This document shows, one piece after another, positions 55,782 through 64,000 of a DNA stretch of 64,000 bases. Made by a program: the position numbers and the translations under genes. The DNA comes from Paeniglutamicibacter terrestris (lineage in GTDB: Bacteria > Actinomycetota > Actinomycetes > Actinomycetales > Micrococcaceae), in NCBI RefSeq assembly GCF_012271785.1, contig NZ_JAAWVT010000001.1, positions 1-64,000 on the forward strand, read 5' to 3'. Positions within the stretch are counted from its first letter, which is position 1; every line of letters starts with the position of its first letter. The notes below the pieces were generated by a model, which searched no databases, was not told the DNA's origin, and saw only the letters and a program-made list of their open reading frames with translations.

Positions 55782-57423
55782 ATGGGGTTTGCTCGGATTA
55801 TGGATACTCCCACCTCACGCCGGACCCTGCTCAAGGGTGCTGCAGCTTTCTCTGCCCTCGCCGCCACCTCATTCTCGGTGCCCGCAGCATTCGCCGCTCC
55901 GCAATCGGGCGCCGGCTCACTGATTTCCCGGCGCCTGACGTTGCCCTCGGGCATCTCCACCGGGGATGTTTCCACTAACTCCGCCGTGCTGTGGTCTCGG
56001 GCCTCTGGTCAGGGCCGCCTGCACGCCATCCTGCGTGCAGCCGATCAACAGGGCAATCCGCTCAAAGGCCGATTTGCCCGCACGGTGAAGCTCTCGGGTT
56101 CCCAAGCACACGCAGGAACCGACTTCACCGCCAAGATCAACGCGCGCGGTTTGCCTGCGGGAACTCGCTTTGAGATGGAGCTGTTCTTTGAGGACGAATC
56201 CGGTCGTCGTGGGGAAAGTGGCCTGGGTTCCTTCATCACCGCCCCAGCGCAGGGCAAGGGACGGAAACAAGAGTCAGCGGCACAGAGTTTTGTCTGGACC
56301 GCCGATACCGCGGGCCAGGGGTACGGTATTAATGAGGAAATCGGTGGGATGCGCGGTTACCGCCGCTATGGCAGCCACCAAGCCCGACTTCTTCATCCAT
56401 TCGGGTGACACCATCTACGCCGATGGGCCCATGTCGGCGGAAATGCGCGAGCCCGATGGCAATATCTGGCACAACGTGATGACCGAGGAAGTCTCCAAGG
56501 TGGCAGAAACGCTCAACGAATACCGTGGGCGCCATCGCTACAACATGATGGATGTTAATTTGCGTGCCATGTATGCGCAGGTACCGGTCATTGCGCAATG
56601 GGATGACCACGAGACGGTGAATAACTGGTACCCCGGGGAAATTATTGAGGACCCCCGTTATACAGTGCGTGAGGTGGATACGCTTGCTGCCCGCGGTCGG
56701 CAGGCCTGGCAGGAATATATGCCCATTGCCGATGCGCGTGCCCTGCGCCCGGGCACGGGCTTTGAAGCCGCACGCATCTACCGTCAGATCAAGCGCGGCC
56801 CGCATCTGGACGTTTTTGCCTTGGACATGCGCTCATACAAGGGGAAGAACACCGCAGGATTGGAGGCCACGGAGACGGCGCTGCTCGGTGAGGAACAGTT
56901 GGACTGGCTCATTTCCTCGCTGCGCACCTCGGATGCCACGTGGAAGGTCATCGGTAATGACCTGCCACTAGGGCTGATTGTCCCCGATGGGCAGGCACAA
57001 GAGTCGATCTCCAACGCGGAGAACGGTGCCCCGCTGGGTAGGGAGCTGGAACTGGCTCGATTGCTCGCTGCGATCAAGAAGTACGGGATCAAGAACGTGG
57101 TCTTCCTGACCGGAGACGTGCACTACTGCGCTGCCCATCACTACTCCCCGGAGCGGGCAGCCTTCACGGACTTCAATCCGTTCTGGGAATTTGTTGCAGG
57201 TCCCATCAATGCAGGTTCCTTCGGCCCTAATACGCTGGATGGCACATTCGGCCCCAGGGTCGAGTTCCAGCAGGCAGGTCCCCCGCTGGGTTCCCCGCGC
57301 TCCGGTGATCACCAGTACTTTGGTCATGTTGATGTTGCCGGGGATGGATCGGAGTTCACCGTGAAGCTGATCAACGCCAATGGAGCCGAGCAGTACACCA
57401 AGACGCTGACCCCGCAGCGCTAA
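55782..57423 (+). pseudogene. phoD: PhoD-family alkaline phosphatase, frameshifted
   Basis: Two overlapping frames make one PhoD protein. Frame one starts at 55782 (or ATG 55800) with a Tat signal (TSRRTLLKGAAAFSALAATSFSVPAAFA) and the N-terminal beta domain, and runs to FVWTADTAGQGYGINEEIGGMRGYR. Frame two continues AMAATKPDFFIHSGDTIYADGP, then QWDDHETVNNWYPGE and FLTGDVHYCAAHHYSPERAAF, the metal-ligand blocks. The break is at 56361-56366, where CGCCGCTATG would read in frame as CGCGCTATG, so one extra C is likely. It could be a true mutation or a sequencing error. Without the shift the protein is about 545 residues, normal for PhoD. Confidence 0.85.
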
Positions 57424-57599
57424 GCTCCCCTCCCAGGTATTACCCGCACACCCCAGCTCAGCACGGCGGTCTCTCCGAAATACTCCGGAGGGCCGCCTTG
57501 CTGCGTTGGGAGCCCAGACGCGGCCCCGCGCCACATGATGTTGTCCGCGTTGGGCGAAGCCATGGGCGCATTCGCGTAGTTGTCCGATTGAATGGAACC

Positions 57600-59762
57600 A
57601 TGAGCCACGTCGATTCCGTACCCGCTGCCCCGCAGACCCCCAAGATTCCTACCCTCAGGACTCACCATGGGGATACCTTCAGAGATGACTACGAATGGTT
57701 GCGTGAAAAGGAAGACCCCACGGTCGTTGCGCATCTTGAGGCGGAGAACGCCTACGCCGAGGCGGTGACGGCCGATCAGGCTCCCCTGCGCGAGGCGATC
57801 TTTGACGAGATCAAGGCTCGCACCGTAGAAACCGATCTTTCGGTTCCCGCCCGTAAGCGCGGCTGGTGGTACTTCACCCGCACCGCCGAAGGCTCGCAAT
57901 ACGCCATCCAATGCCGCGTCGCCGCCACCGATACCGGTGATCTAGAAGTGGACTGGACCCCACCGGCCATTGAGGCCGGAATCGAGATCGAGGGCGAACA
58001 GGTGCTCCTTGATGGAAACAAAGAGGCAGCGGGCAAACCCTTCTTCTCACTGGGCGGCATGGCCGTGAGCGAAGACGGCACGCTGCTGGCCTATGCACAG
58101 GACAATGCCGGGGATGAGCGTTTTACCCTGCGCATCAAGAACCTGACCACCGATGAACTGCTGACCGACGTAATCGAAAATGTGTTCTATGGTTTGGTGT
58201 TCTCCCCCGACGGGACGCGCGTCTACTACACCGTGGTGGATGACTCCTGGCGCCCCCACCAGATCAAGGCCCACACCTTGGGCACCGATCCGGACACCGA
58301 CACCGTGATCTATCAGGAAGATGACCCGGGCATGTGGCTGGGCTTTGACCTCTCGGCCGACCGCACGGAGCTGCTGATTTCGATCGGTAACTCCGAATAT
58401 TCCGAGACACTGACCCTCGATTTGCTCAACGAGTCGGCCCAACCCGTCATGCTCATTTCGCGTGAGCACAAGATCCTGCACACCGTGGATCCGGTGACCC
58501 TGAATGCCGAGCGCTGCTACGTCATTACCCATGACCGCGATGCGCTGAACAACATGGTCTCGCTGCTGCGCGCCGACCAACTGACTCTGCCCTATGCGCA
58601 GCAGCGCTGGGACACGGTGATTGAACATCGGGACACCGTCAAGGTGGAGGGCACCGCATCCACCGCCACCCACCTGATCATCGCCGTCCGCAAGGACACC
58701 ACCGAACGCATCGCGATCCTCCCCTTGGCGAATCTGGGCACCCCGGAGCAGCAAGAACCGGTGGAACCCTCCTTCGACGAGGAGCTCTACACCGCCGGTC
58801 TGGCCAACGCCGAACTTGATGCGCCGATGATCCGCCTGTCCTACACCTCCGACTTCACCCCGGCGCGAGTGTATGACTACACGCTGGCCGACGGAACGCT
58901 GACCCTGCGCAAGCAGACCCAGGTGAATGACTACGATCCGAGCAATTACCTCGCGACCCGCGAATGGGCCAGTGCGTCCGACGGCACCAAGATTCCGCTC
59001 ACCATCCTGCGCCGCAAGGATGTCACCAAAACAACGCCACAGCCGGTGCTGATTTACGGATACGGCAGCTACGAGGCATCGATGGATCCGGGCTTCGGCA
59101 TCCCGCGGTTGTCCCTGTTGGACCGTGGCGTCGTCTTTGTCATCGCCCACGTACGCGGTGGCGGCGAGCTCGGCCGCGCCTGGTACCTGGATGGCAAAAA
59201 ACTGACCAAGAAAAACACGTTCACCGACTTTGTCGACGCCACCACCTACCTCATCGATTCCGGTTGGGCCGATCCAGCGCGCATTGTTGCCCTGGGCGGA
59301 TCGGCCGGCGGACTGTTGATGGGCGCGATCGCTAACCTCGCCCCACAGCTCTACTCCGGGATCATCGCCCAGGTCCCCTTTGTTGACGCACTGACCTCCA
59401 TTCTGGATCCGGAGCTGCCACTCTCCGCCCTAGAGTGGGAGGAATGGGGCAATCCCATCGAAGATGCGGACGTTTACGCCTACATGAAGTCCTATAGCCC
59501 GTATGAGAACGTGGCCGCCCTGCCGTACCCGAAGATTGCCGCCGTCACCTCGCTGAACGACACCCGCGTGCTCTACGTCGAGCCGGCAAAATGGGTAGCA
59601 AAACTGCGCGAGGAAACCACCGGCACCGCCCCCATCGTGATGAAGATCGAGATGGATGGCGGGCACGGCGGTGCCTCGGGACGCTATGAAGGCTGGAAGA
59701 CTCGCGCTTGGGACTACGCCTTCGCTCTTGACACCTTGGGTCTGAACTCCGAAGGCGCATGA
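57600..59762 (+). CDS. ptrB: Prolyl oligopeptidase-family peptidase (oligopeptidase B)
   Basis: 720 residues from the ATG at 57600 (GAATGGAACC before it); the longer frame adds an unlikely Arg-rich leader. The N-terminal region starts RDDYEWLREKEDPTVVAHLEAENAY, a beta-propeller follows (to about 440), then the alpha/beta hydrolase domain. The catalytic Ser is in ALGGSAGGLLMG (about S568), Asp in SLNDTRVLYVEPAKW, and His in DGGHGGASGRYEGW (about H689). It is cytoplasmic and cuts short peptides after basic residues. The length of about 720 favours oligopeptidase B over prolyl oligopeptidase. Confidence 0.9.
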   Translation: MSHVDSVPAAPQTPKIPTLRTHHGDTFRDDYEWLREKEDPTVVAHLEAENAYAEAVTADQAPLREAIFDEIKARTVETDLSVPARKRGWWYFTRTAEGSQYAIQCRVAATDTGDLEVDWTPPAIEAGIEIEGEQVLLDGNKEAAGKPFFSLGGMAVSEDGTLLAYAQDNAGDERFTLRIKNLTTDELLTDVIENVFYGLVFSPDGTRVYYTVVDDSWRPHQIKAHTLGTDPDTDTVIYQEDDPGMWLGFDLSADRTELLISIGNSEYSETLTLDLLNESAQPVMLISREHKILHTVDPVTLNAERCYVITHDRDALNNMVSLLRADQLTLPYAQQRWDTVIEHRDTVKVEGTASTATHLIIAVRKDTTERIAILPLANLGTPEQQEPVEPSFDEELYTAGLANAELDAPMIRLSYTSDFTPARVYDYTLADGTLTLRKQTQVNDYDPSNYLATREWASASDGTKIPLTILRRKDVTKTTPQPVLIYGYGSYEASMDPGFGIPRLSLLDRGVVFVIAHVRGGGELGRAWYLDGKKLTKKNTFTDFVDATTYLIDSGWADPARIVALGGSAGGLLMGAIANLAPQLYSGIIAQVPFVDALTSILDPELPLSALEWEEWGNPIEDADVYAYMKSYSPYENVAALPYPKIAAVTSLNDTRVLYVEPAKWVAKLREETTGTAPIVMKIEMDGGHGGASGRYEGWKTRAWDYAFALDTLGLNSEGA

Positions 59763-60793
59763 GCACACCGCACATCAGCCGCGCCCGAAGCGCGGGGTTC
59801 ACCACGAACCCCGCGTTCCGGGCATTGCTCACCGCGGCTTCGGATGCCACCGGCGCTGACCTCGACGCTCTTCTCGACGAGATCAAGGACTGGGACCTGC
59901 TCGTGGTACTCGATACGGCGGGAGAACCCTCCGCGCTGGCCGTGTACCGGCGGATCAATGCCTTCACGGTGGAAATCGAGTACCTCGCCGTGGCCCCGCA
60001 AGTGCGGCACCACGGGGTGGCCACCGCCCTAGTGCGCCGGATCCAAGAGAACGAAGCAGCCATGGTCCTCGCCCGCACCGACGACGACGCCATCGGCTTC
60101 TACCGGGCCACCGGCTTCCAGATCAGCGATTCGACATCCGATCCCCGCTGGTCAGCTCGCCGCCGCTACCTCTGCGTACTGCCCCACCTTCCCCTGCTAC
60201 GTCACCCGCTGACAGATGACGGCCCCGTGGAGTGGATCCATGGGGAACCGGCGCCGGCGCCGGTATTGGTGCATCCCCCATCGGCTTCCTGGCCGCAGGA
60301 CTTTGCCGCGCTCGCCGAACGCATCGGCCAAGCACTGGGGCCGCGGGCACTAGCCATTGAACATCTGGGGTCTACCTCGGTGCCGGGATTGCCGGCCAAG
60401 CCGGTGATCGATGTAGTGCTCAGCGTCGCGGACCCCGAGTCCGAGGCCGACTACGTTGACGCGTTGATCGCCGCTGGCTTCATCTTCCGGCTGCGTGAAT
60501 CTGGTTGGTATGGTCACCGATTGTTTGTTGCCGGGCCCGGTGAGCAGGCGGCGAACATTCATATTTTTGCTATCGGATCCCCAGAGACTTCCAGGATGCG
60601 ATTGTTCCGCGATTGGTTAACTACCCATGAAACCGACCGCGAGGCCTATGCGCGTATCAAGCTTGCCAGTGCCGCACTCATTAATGAGAGTGGCGGCGGG
60701 ATGGGACTGGTGATGGACTATAACCGAGACAAGGAACCGTTTATCCGCGAGCTCTACCAACGGATCCTTCGGAATGACTCGAGCGAAGCCTAA
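59759..60793 (+). CDS. GNAT acetyltransferase fused to a GrpB (UPF0157) domain
   Basis: 344 residues. The N-terminal GNAT domain (about 1-140) shows VEIEYLAVAPQVRHHGVATALVRRIQENE and FYRATGF. The C-terminal GrpB/UPF0157 domain (about 165-344) shows the signature IEHLGSTSVPGLPAKPVIDVVLSV, then HRLFVAGPGEQAANIHIFAIGSPETSRMRLFRDWLTTHE. GrpB resembles nucleotidyltransferases. The fused function is unknown; acetylation linked to nucleotide or small-molecule modification is a guess. It overlaps ptrB by four bases. Confidence 0.85.
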   Translation: MSTPHISRARSAGFTTNPAFRALLTAASDATGADLDALLDEIKDWDLLVVLDTAGEPSALAVYRRINAFTVEIEYLAVAPQVRHHGVATALVRRIQENEAAMVLARTDDDAIGFYRATGFQISDSTSDPRWSARRRYLCVLPHLPLLRHPLTDDGPVEWIHGEPAPAPVLVHPPSASWPQDFAALAERIGQALGPRALAIEHLGSTSVPGLPAKPVIDVVLSVADPESEADYVDALIAAGFIFRLRESGWYGHRLFVAGPGEQAANIHIFAIGSPETSRMRLFRDWLTTHETDREAYARIKLASAALINESGGGMGLVMDYNRDKEPFIRELYQRILRNDSSEA

Positions 60794-60877
60794 CCACCGG
60801 CGAAGTTGCGGCACGGGCCGGTCCCCACCAAAGCTCACCGGCTCCGCTGGGAACCTCATTTTTCTCCGGATCTATCG

Positions 60878-61231
60878 TTACTGGCGCGCCAACCGATGCG
60901 AGGCATCGACACTCGGCTTCATAGCCAACACGGTAGCTATCACGGCAATGCCGCCCCCAATCCAAGCCGTCATTGCGGGGATATTGGATCCGGCAAAATT
61001 GCCCAGCCACGGCAGCATAATCGCGATGCCCGCCGCCAAGAGTTGCCCAATTTCTATGCCATAGAGGTTGGGTCCGGCGAGGTTGATCATCCCGACCACA
61101 AATAGCAAGGCACCGGCGGTGATGAGCATCGGCACCGAATCCCCCATGGCGGTCGACCATAGTGGTGTTAACGCCATGATCAAGCCAACAACCACCACTG
61201 TCCAATCTTCCCAACGTCTCCAACCACGCAT
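60878..61231 (-). CDS. SPW-repeat membrane protein
   Basis: 117 residues with four hydrophobic segments. The pattern RRWEDWTVVVVGLIMALTPLW then MINLAGPNLYGIEIGQLLAAGIAIMLPWLGNFAG is of the SPW-repeat family (two short related repeats). Function unknown. It is divergent from paaI, with the PaaR-like operator and promoter region in the 269-base gap between them. Confidence 0.8.
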   Translation of the reverse strand: MRGWRRWEDWTVVVVGLIMALTPLWSTAMGDSVPMLITAGALLFVVGMINLAGPNLYGIEIGQLLAAGIAIMLPWLGNFAGSNIPAMTAWIGGGIAVIATVLAMKPSVDASHRLARQ

Positions 61232-61462
61232 TGGTTTCAGCCCCTTTGAATTTCACGATGTGCTTCGCTAGTTTCAGTCTGCCGCCGCGGACTGCTCGCC
61301 GGTAGGGACTTTCGTCCCGACCGGTGAGCTCGATTCCGACGGTCACAACCAAGGATCGGGATTGGACACTCCGTGCTGTGCGGAGAAAGTAAGTCACGTC
61401 TTGTTCCCCGAAAATTCGGCATTGTGGATCCTTCGTCTTGACTTATCTCACATTTCAGGATT

Positions 61463-61484
61463 ACCTAATGATCGTTCGGTAAAT
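61463..61484. promoter_or_regulatory. Candidate PaaR operator upstream of paaI-paaK
   Basis: Right half GTTCGGTAAAT matches the PaaR half GnnCGGTnAGT at 7 of 8 fixed positions; left half ACCTAATGATC matches about 5 of 8. A strong dyad (TTACC...GGTAA) spans it, 16 bases before the paaI start. Confidence 0.68.
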
Positions 61485-61500
61485 AAATGAGAGGTCTTCC

Positions 61501-61959
61501 ATGAGCGACACTGGCATCGATGCACAGCTGATTCATCCCATCCTGCGTAACGACAATGCAGCCAAATGGTTGGGCATCGAGGTGCTGAAGGTTTCCGAGG
61601 GACGGGCCACCATCTCCATGACGTTGCGCCCCGAAATGCTTAACGGATTCGGGATCGCCCACGGCGGGATGATCTTTGCCCTCGCCGATACCGCCTTCGC
61701 CATGGCCTGCAACTCGCACCTCGGCTCGACCGACACCATCACCGTGGCTTCCGGCGTTGATATCAACTTCCTCAAGCCCGGGATCCCGGGCCGCACACTC
61801 ACCGCCGTGGCAGAACGTCGCCAACAAACCGGACGCAGCGGCATCTATGACATCCAGGTCCTACAAAGCGTCCCTGAGGCCGACGACGAGGTGCTGGCAG
61901 AATTCCGCGGCCGTTCCCGCACCATTCCCAAGCCCTCCGCAGCCGCGCCAAAACTTTAA
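61501..61959 (+). CDS. paaI: PaaI hotdog-fold acyl-CoA thioesterase
   Basis: 152-residue hotdog-fold protein with the PaaI motif GFGIAHGGMIFALADTAFAMACNS (about 40-63). It hydrolyses dead-end CoA esters of the phenylacetate pathway and releases free CoA. GAGAGGTC precedes the ATG. paaK follows after 34 bases, so the two form an operon under the PaaR-like site. Confidence 0.9.
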   Translation: MSDTGIDAQLIHPILRNDNAAKWLGIEVLKVSEGRATISMTLRPEMLNGFGIAHGGMIFALADTAFAMACNSHLGSTDTITVASGVDINFLKPGIPGRTLTAVAERRQQTGRSGIYDIQVLQSVPEADDEVLAEFRGRSRTIPKPSAAAPKL

Positions 61960-61993
61960 ACTCTTCCCCTCCCCACCTCGCACGTAAGGTCAC

Positions 61994-63316
61994 ATGATGA
62001 ACCAGCCATCCGCTCGGATCGAACTGCCTAACCCGTTAGATCCCGAAGAAACCATGAGCCGCGATCAGATCGAATCGATCCAGCTCACTCGCCTGCAGGA
62101 CACGCTGGCCTATGCCTACGACCGCGTTCCGTTGTACAAGGAAAAGTACGACACCGCCGGCGTGCACCCGAGCGATTTGAAGGAACTGGCCGACCTTGCC
62201 AAGTTCCCCTTTACCGAAAAAGAAGACCTGCGCAAGACCTACCCGTTTGGCATGTTTGCCGTCCCACAGCACGAGGTAGCCCGCATTCACGCCTCCTCCG
62301 GCACCACGGGGCGAGCCACGGTGGTCGGATACACCCAACAGGATTTGGATGACTGGGCCAAGTTGGGCGCTCGCTGCCTGCGCATCGCCGGCGTTAAGCC
62401 CGGATGGAAGGTTCACAACGCCTACGGCTATGGCCTGTTCACCGGCGGTCTGGGGGCCCACGCTGCGGCCGAACGCCTTGGCACCACGGTGATCCCGATG
62501 TCCGGCGGACAGACCGAGAAACAAATCACGCTCATCCAGGACTTCGAACCCGACGCCATCTTGTGCACCCCGACCTATCTGCTGACGATCGGTGATGCGA
62601 TGAAGCGCGCCGGACTAGATCCACGTAAAACCTCGTTGAAGACCGCCGTACTTGGCGCCGAACCCTGGACGCAGGAAATGCGTCACGAACTCGAGGTCAT
62701 GTTCAACATCGACGCCTGCGACATCTACGGATTATCCGAAGTGATGGGCCCTGGCGTTGCCGGGGAATCAAATCAAACCAAGGACGGCAGCCACATCTGG
62801 GAGGATCACTTCCGCCCGGAGATCATTGACGCCTTTGACCCGACCAAGGTCCTGGGCGACGGGGAGCACGGTGAGCTGGTCTTCACCTCGCTCACCAAGC
62901 AAGCGCTGCCGATCATCCGCTACCGCACCCACGACCTCACGCGGTTGCTGCCCGGCTCCGCACGTCCTGGCCATCGCCGCATGGGACGCATCACCGGGCG
63001 CAGCGACGACATGATAATCCTGCGCGGGGTCAATCTCTTCCCCTCGCAGATCGAAGAGATCGCCCTGCGGATTGACGGCCTCTCCCCGCACTTCCAGTTG
63101 GAGATCACCCGCCCCGGGCGCATGGACCAACTTGCCGTGCGCATCGAGCGTCGCGAGGAATGCAGCACCGAGCGGGCCCAGGCAGCGGCCAAGGAACTTG
63201 CCGCTCAAATCAAGATCCATGTGGGTTCCTCCTGCGCCATCGACATCGTGGAGCCGGGCACACTCGCGCGGTCCTCGGGCAAGCTGCGCCGCATCTACGA
63301 TCTGCGCAATAAGTAG
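61994..63316 (+). CDS. paaK: Phenylacetate-CoA ligase
   Basis: 440-residue AMP-forming ligase that activates phenylacetate to phenylacetyl-CoA, the first step of the pathway. The ATP motif is HASSGTTGRATVVGYT (about 96-111), with later AYGYGLFTGGLGAHAAAERLG, CDIYGLSEVMGPGVAGE, and the hinge region GRSDDMIILRGVNLFPSQIEE. AAGGTCAC precedes the start. The C-terminal domain is complete. Confidence 0.93.
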   Translation: MMNQPSARIELPNPLDPEETMSRDQIESIQLTRLQDTLAYAYDRVPLYKEKYDTAGVHPSDLKELADLAKFPFTEKEDLRKTYPFGMFAVPQHEVARIHASSGTTGRATVVGYTQQDLDDWAKLGARCLRIAGVKPGWKVHNAYGYGLFTGGLGAHAAAERLGTTVIPMSGGQTEKQITLIQDFEPDAILCTPTYLLTIGDAMKRAGLDPRKTSLKTAVLGAEPWTQEMRHELEVMFNIDACDIYGLSEVMGPGVAGESNQTKDGSHIWEDHFRPEIIDAFDPTKVLGDGEHGELVFTSLTKQALPIIRYRTHDLTRLLPGSARPGHRRMGRITGRSDDMIILRGVNLFPSQIEEIALRIDGLSPHFQLEITRPGRMDQLAVRIERREECSTERAQAAAKELAAQIKIHVGSSCAIDIVEPGTLARSSGKLRRIYDLRNK

Positions 63317-63393
63317 CGCAGCGGACACCAACATGGGCGGGCGGGAGATGGGTCACCGTTTCCCGCCCCTTGGTTTCTCACCCATCGCCATTT

Positions 63394-63415
63394 TCCGACC
63401 GACCGATCGTGAGAG
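63394..63415. promoter_or_regulatory. Candidate PaaR operator upstream of the TetR gene
   Basis: Contains ACCGACCGATCG, an exact match to the core ACCGnnCGnnCG of the PaaR site; outer bases match less well. It lies 11 bases before the TetR-family start, consistent with autoregulation. Confidence 0.55.
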
Positions 63416-63426
63416 AATGAGCAATT

Positions 63427-64000
63427 ATGACTGTCAGCGTTAATAACTCTTCACCGACCAAGCGGGGACGTCCCGGATACGACCAGGACTCCGTGCTCTC
63501 TATCGCCGTGGAGCTATTCAACAAGCATGGCTTTGATGCCACCTCGATGGGCAAGCTCGCGGAGAGCCTAGGCATCAGCAAGTCCGCTATCTACCACCAC
63601 GTTCCCTCCAAGGGTGATCTGCTGCGCTTGGCCCTCGATGAGGCGTTGATTCCCTTAGAGGCCATCGCCGAGGACGAGCGCGCCACCGTTGGCACCGCGG
63701 AGGAGCGCCTGAAGTTCTTCCTCCGCTCCACGATTCAGGTCCTCGTTAAGCGCCAGAGGTACGTGACGCTGCTGCTTCGACTGCGTGGCAATACCGAGAT
63801 TGAACGTGACGCCCTGGAACGTCGCCGCGCGGTGGACCGCCGGGTATCGGATCTTGTGGTCGAGGCCCAGCAAGAGGGCTCCCTGCGAAGCGACATCGAC
63901 GCACGCACCACCACGCGCCTGCTCTTTGGCACCATCAACTCGCTGGTCGAGTGGTTCAGAGAAGATGGAAACGTCACGGCCGAACAGGTCGAAGAGCACG
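63427..64000 (+). CDS. paaR: TetR-family regulator, probable PaaR (partial, runs off the window)
   Basis: At least 191 residues, still open at the right edge. The start is MTVSVNNSSPTKRGRPGYDQ, and the HTH lies at about 27-57 (FDATSMGKLAESLGISKSAIYHHVPSKGDLL). The RGRPG segment before the HTH is common in PaaR. It lies 110 bases after paaK on the same strand. Corynebacterial PaaR is a TetR-family repressor released by phenylacetyl-CoA. The candidate operators upstream of paaA, paaI and this gene support the same role here. The gene symbol is by context. Confidence 0.85.
   Translation, partial: MTVSVNNSSPTKRGRPGYDQDSVLSIAVELFNKHGFDATSMGKLAESLGISKSAIYHHVPSKGDLLRLALDEALIPLEAIAEDERATVGTAEERLKFFLRSTIQVLVKRQRYVTLLLRLRGNTEIERDALERRRAVDRRVSDLVVEAQQEGSLRSDIDARTTTRLLFGTINSLVEWFREDGNVTAEQVEEH

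Noticed and set aside
58047-59150. 367-codon frame opposite the oligopeptidase gene
   Set aside because: Shadow frame with typical GC-rich antisense composition.

Overview
The window looks like chromosome of a high-GC Gram-positive bacterium of the Micrococcaceae (Arthrobacter sensu lato, in the Glutamicibacter/Paeniglutamicibacter neighbourhood). Signs of this are the menaquinone (not ubiquinone) genes, a heptaprenyl-type diphosphate synthase, Tat-dependent PhoX and PhoD phosphatases, an NSS transporter paired with a MetS-like peptide, a PaaABCDE epoxidase, and operators resembling the corynebacterial PaaR site. No rRNA, tRNA or CRISPR array was seen. The genus is an inference; I could not run a search.

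Layout. 0-5 kb: GABA aminotransferase, NSS transporter with its small subunit, and a divergent PucR-family regulator, followed by a SUKH-like protein and a HIT protein. 5.9-9.4 kb: quinone tail and head enzymes (polyprenyl synthase, MenG, MenF). 9.6-12.1 kb: a polar amino-acid ABC importer with a hairpin between binding protein and permease. 12.3-18.9 kb: a sugar ABC importer, a LacI regulator and a cytoplasmic GH35 beta-galactosidase, with the same palindromic operator in front of both transcription units. 18.9-24.3 kb: MenD, PhoX and MenC, so the menaquinone genes are split by the transport loci. 24.3-28.7 kb: an SRPBCC/ArsR pair with a perfect palindrome upstream, a PAP2 phosphatase, an MFS transporter and a metallo-beta-lactamase-fold hydrolase. 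29.2-33.6 kb: branched-chain 2-oxoacid dehydrogenase E1alpha/E1beta/E2 with a divergent Lrp-type regulator. 33.7-35.9 kb: an alpha/beta hydrolase and an MFS transporter. 36.0-40.7 kb: the phenylacetyl-CoA epoxidase operon paaABCDE plus an enoyl-CoA hydratase-family gene.

40.8-47.9 kb is an accessory block: more AT-rich in parts, gene-poor, with a decayed IS110-family transposase, a decayed alpha/beta hydrolase, unknown secreted and membrane proteins, and an Arr-type rifamycin ADP-ribosyltransferase gene. 47.9-50.7 kb: a MetNIQ-type methionine importer. 50.8-57.4 kb: DoxX, a lipoprotein polysaccharide deacetylase, a GNAT enzyme, a glutamine-type ABC importer whose binding protein is fused to its permease, and a phoD phosphatase broken by what looks like one extra base. 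57.6-61.2 kb: oligopeptidase B, a GNAT-GrpB fusion and an SPW-repeat membrane protein. 61.5 kb to the edge: PaaI thioesterase, PaaK ligase and a TetR regulator (probable PaaR) that runs off the window.

The phenylacetate genes, although split by about 21 kb, appear to form one regulon. Candidate PaaR operators lie upstream of paaA, of paaI-paaK and of the TetR gene itself. PaaK makes phenylacetyl-CoA, PaaABCE epoxidises it (PaaD probably maturing metal centres), the enoyl-CoA hydratase-family protein can act on the epoxide or later intermediates, and PaaI removes dead-end CoA esters.
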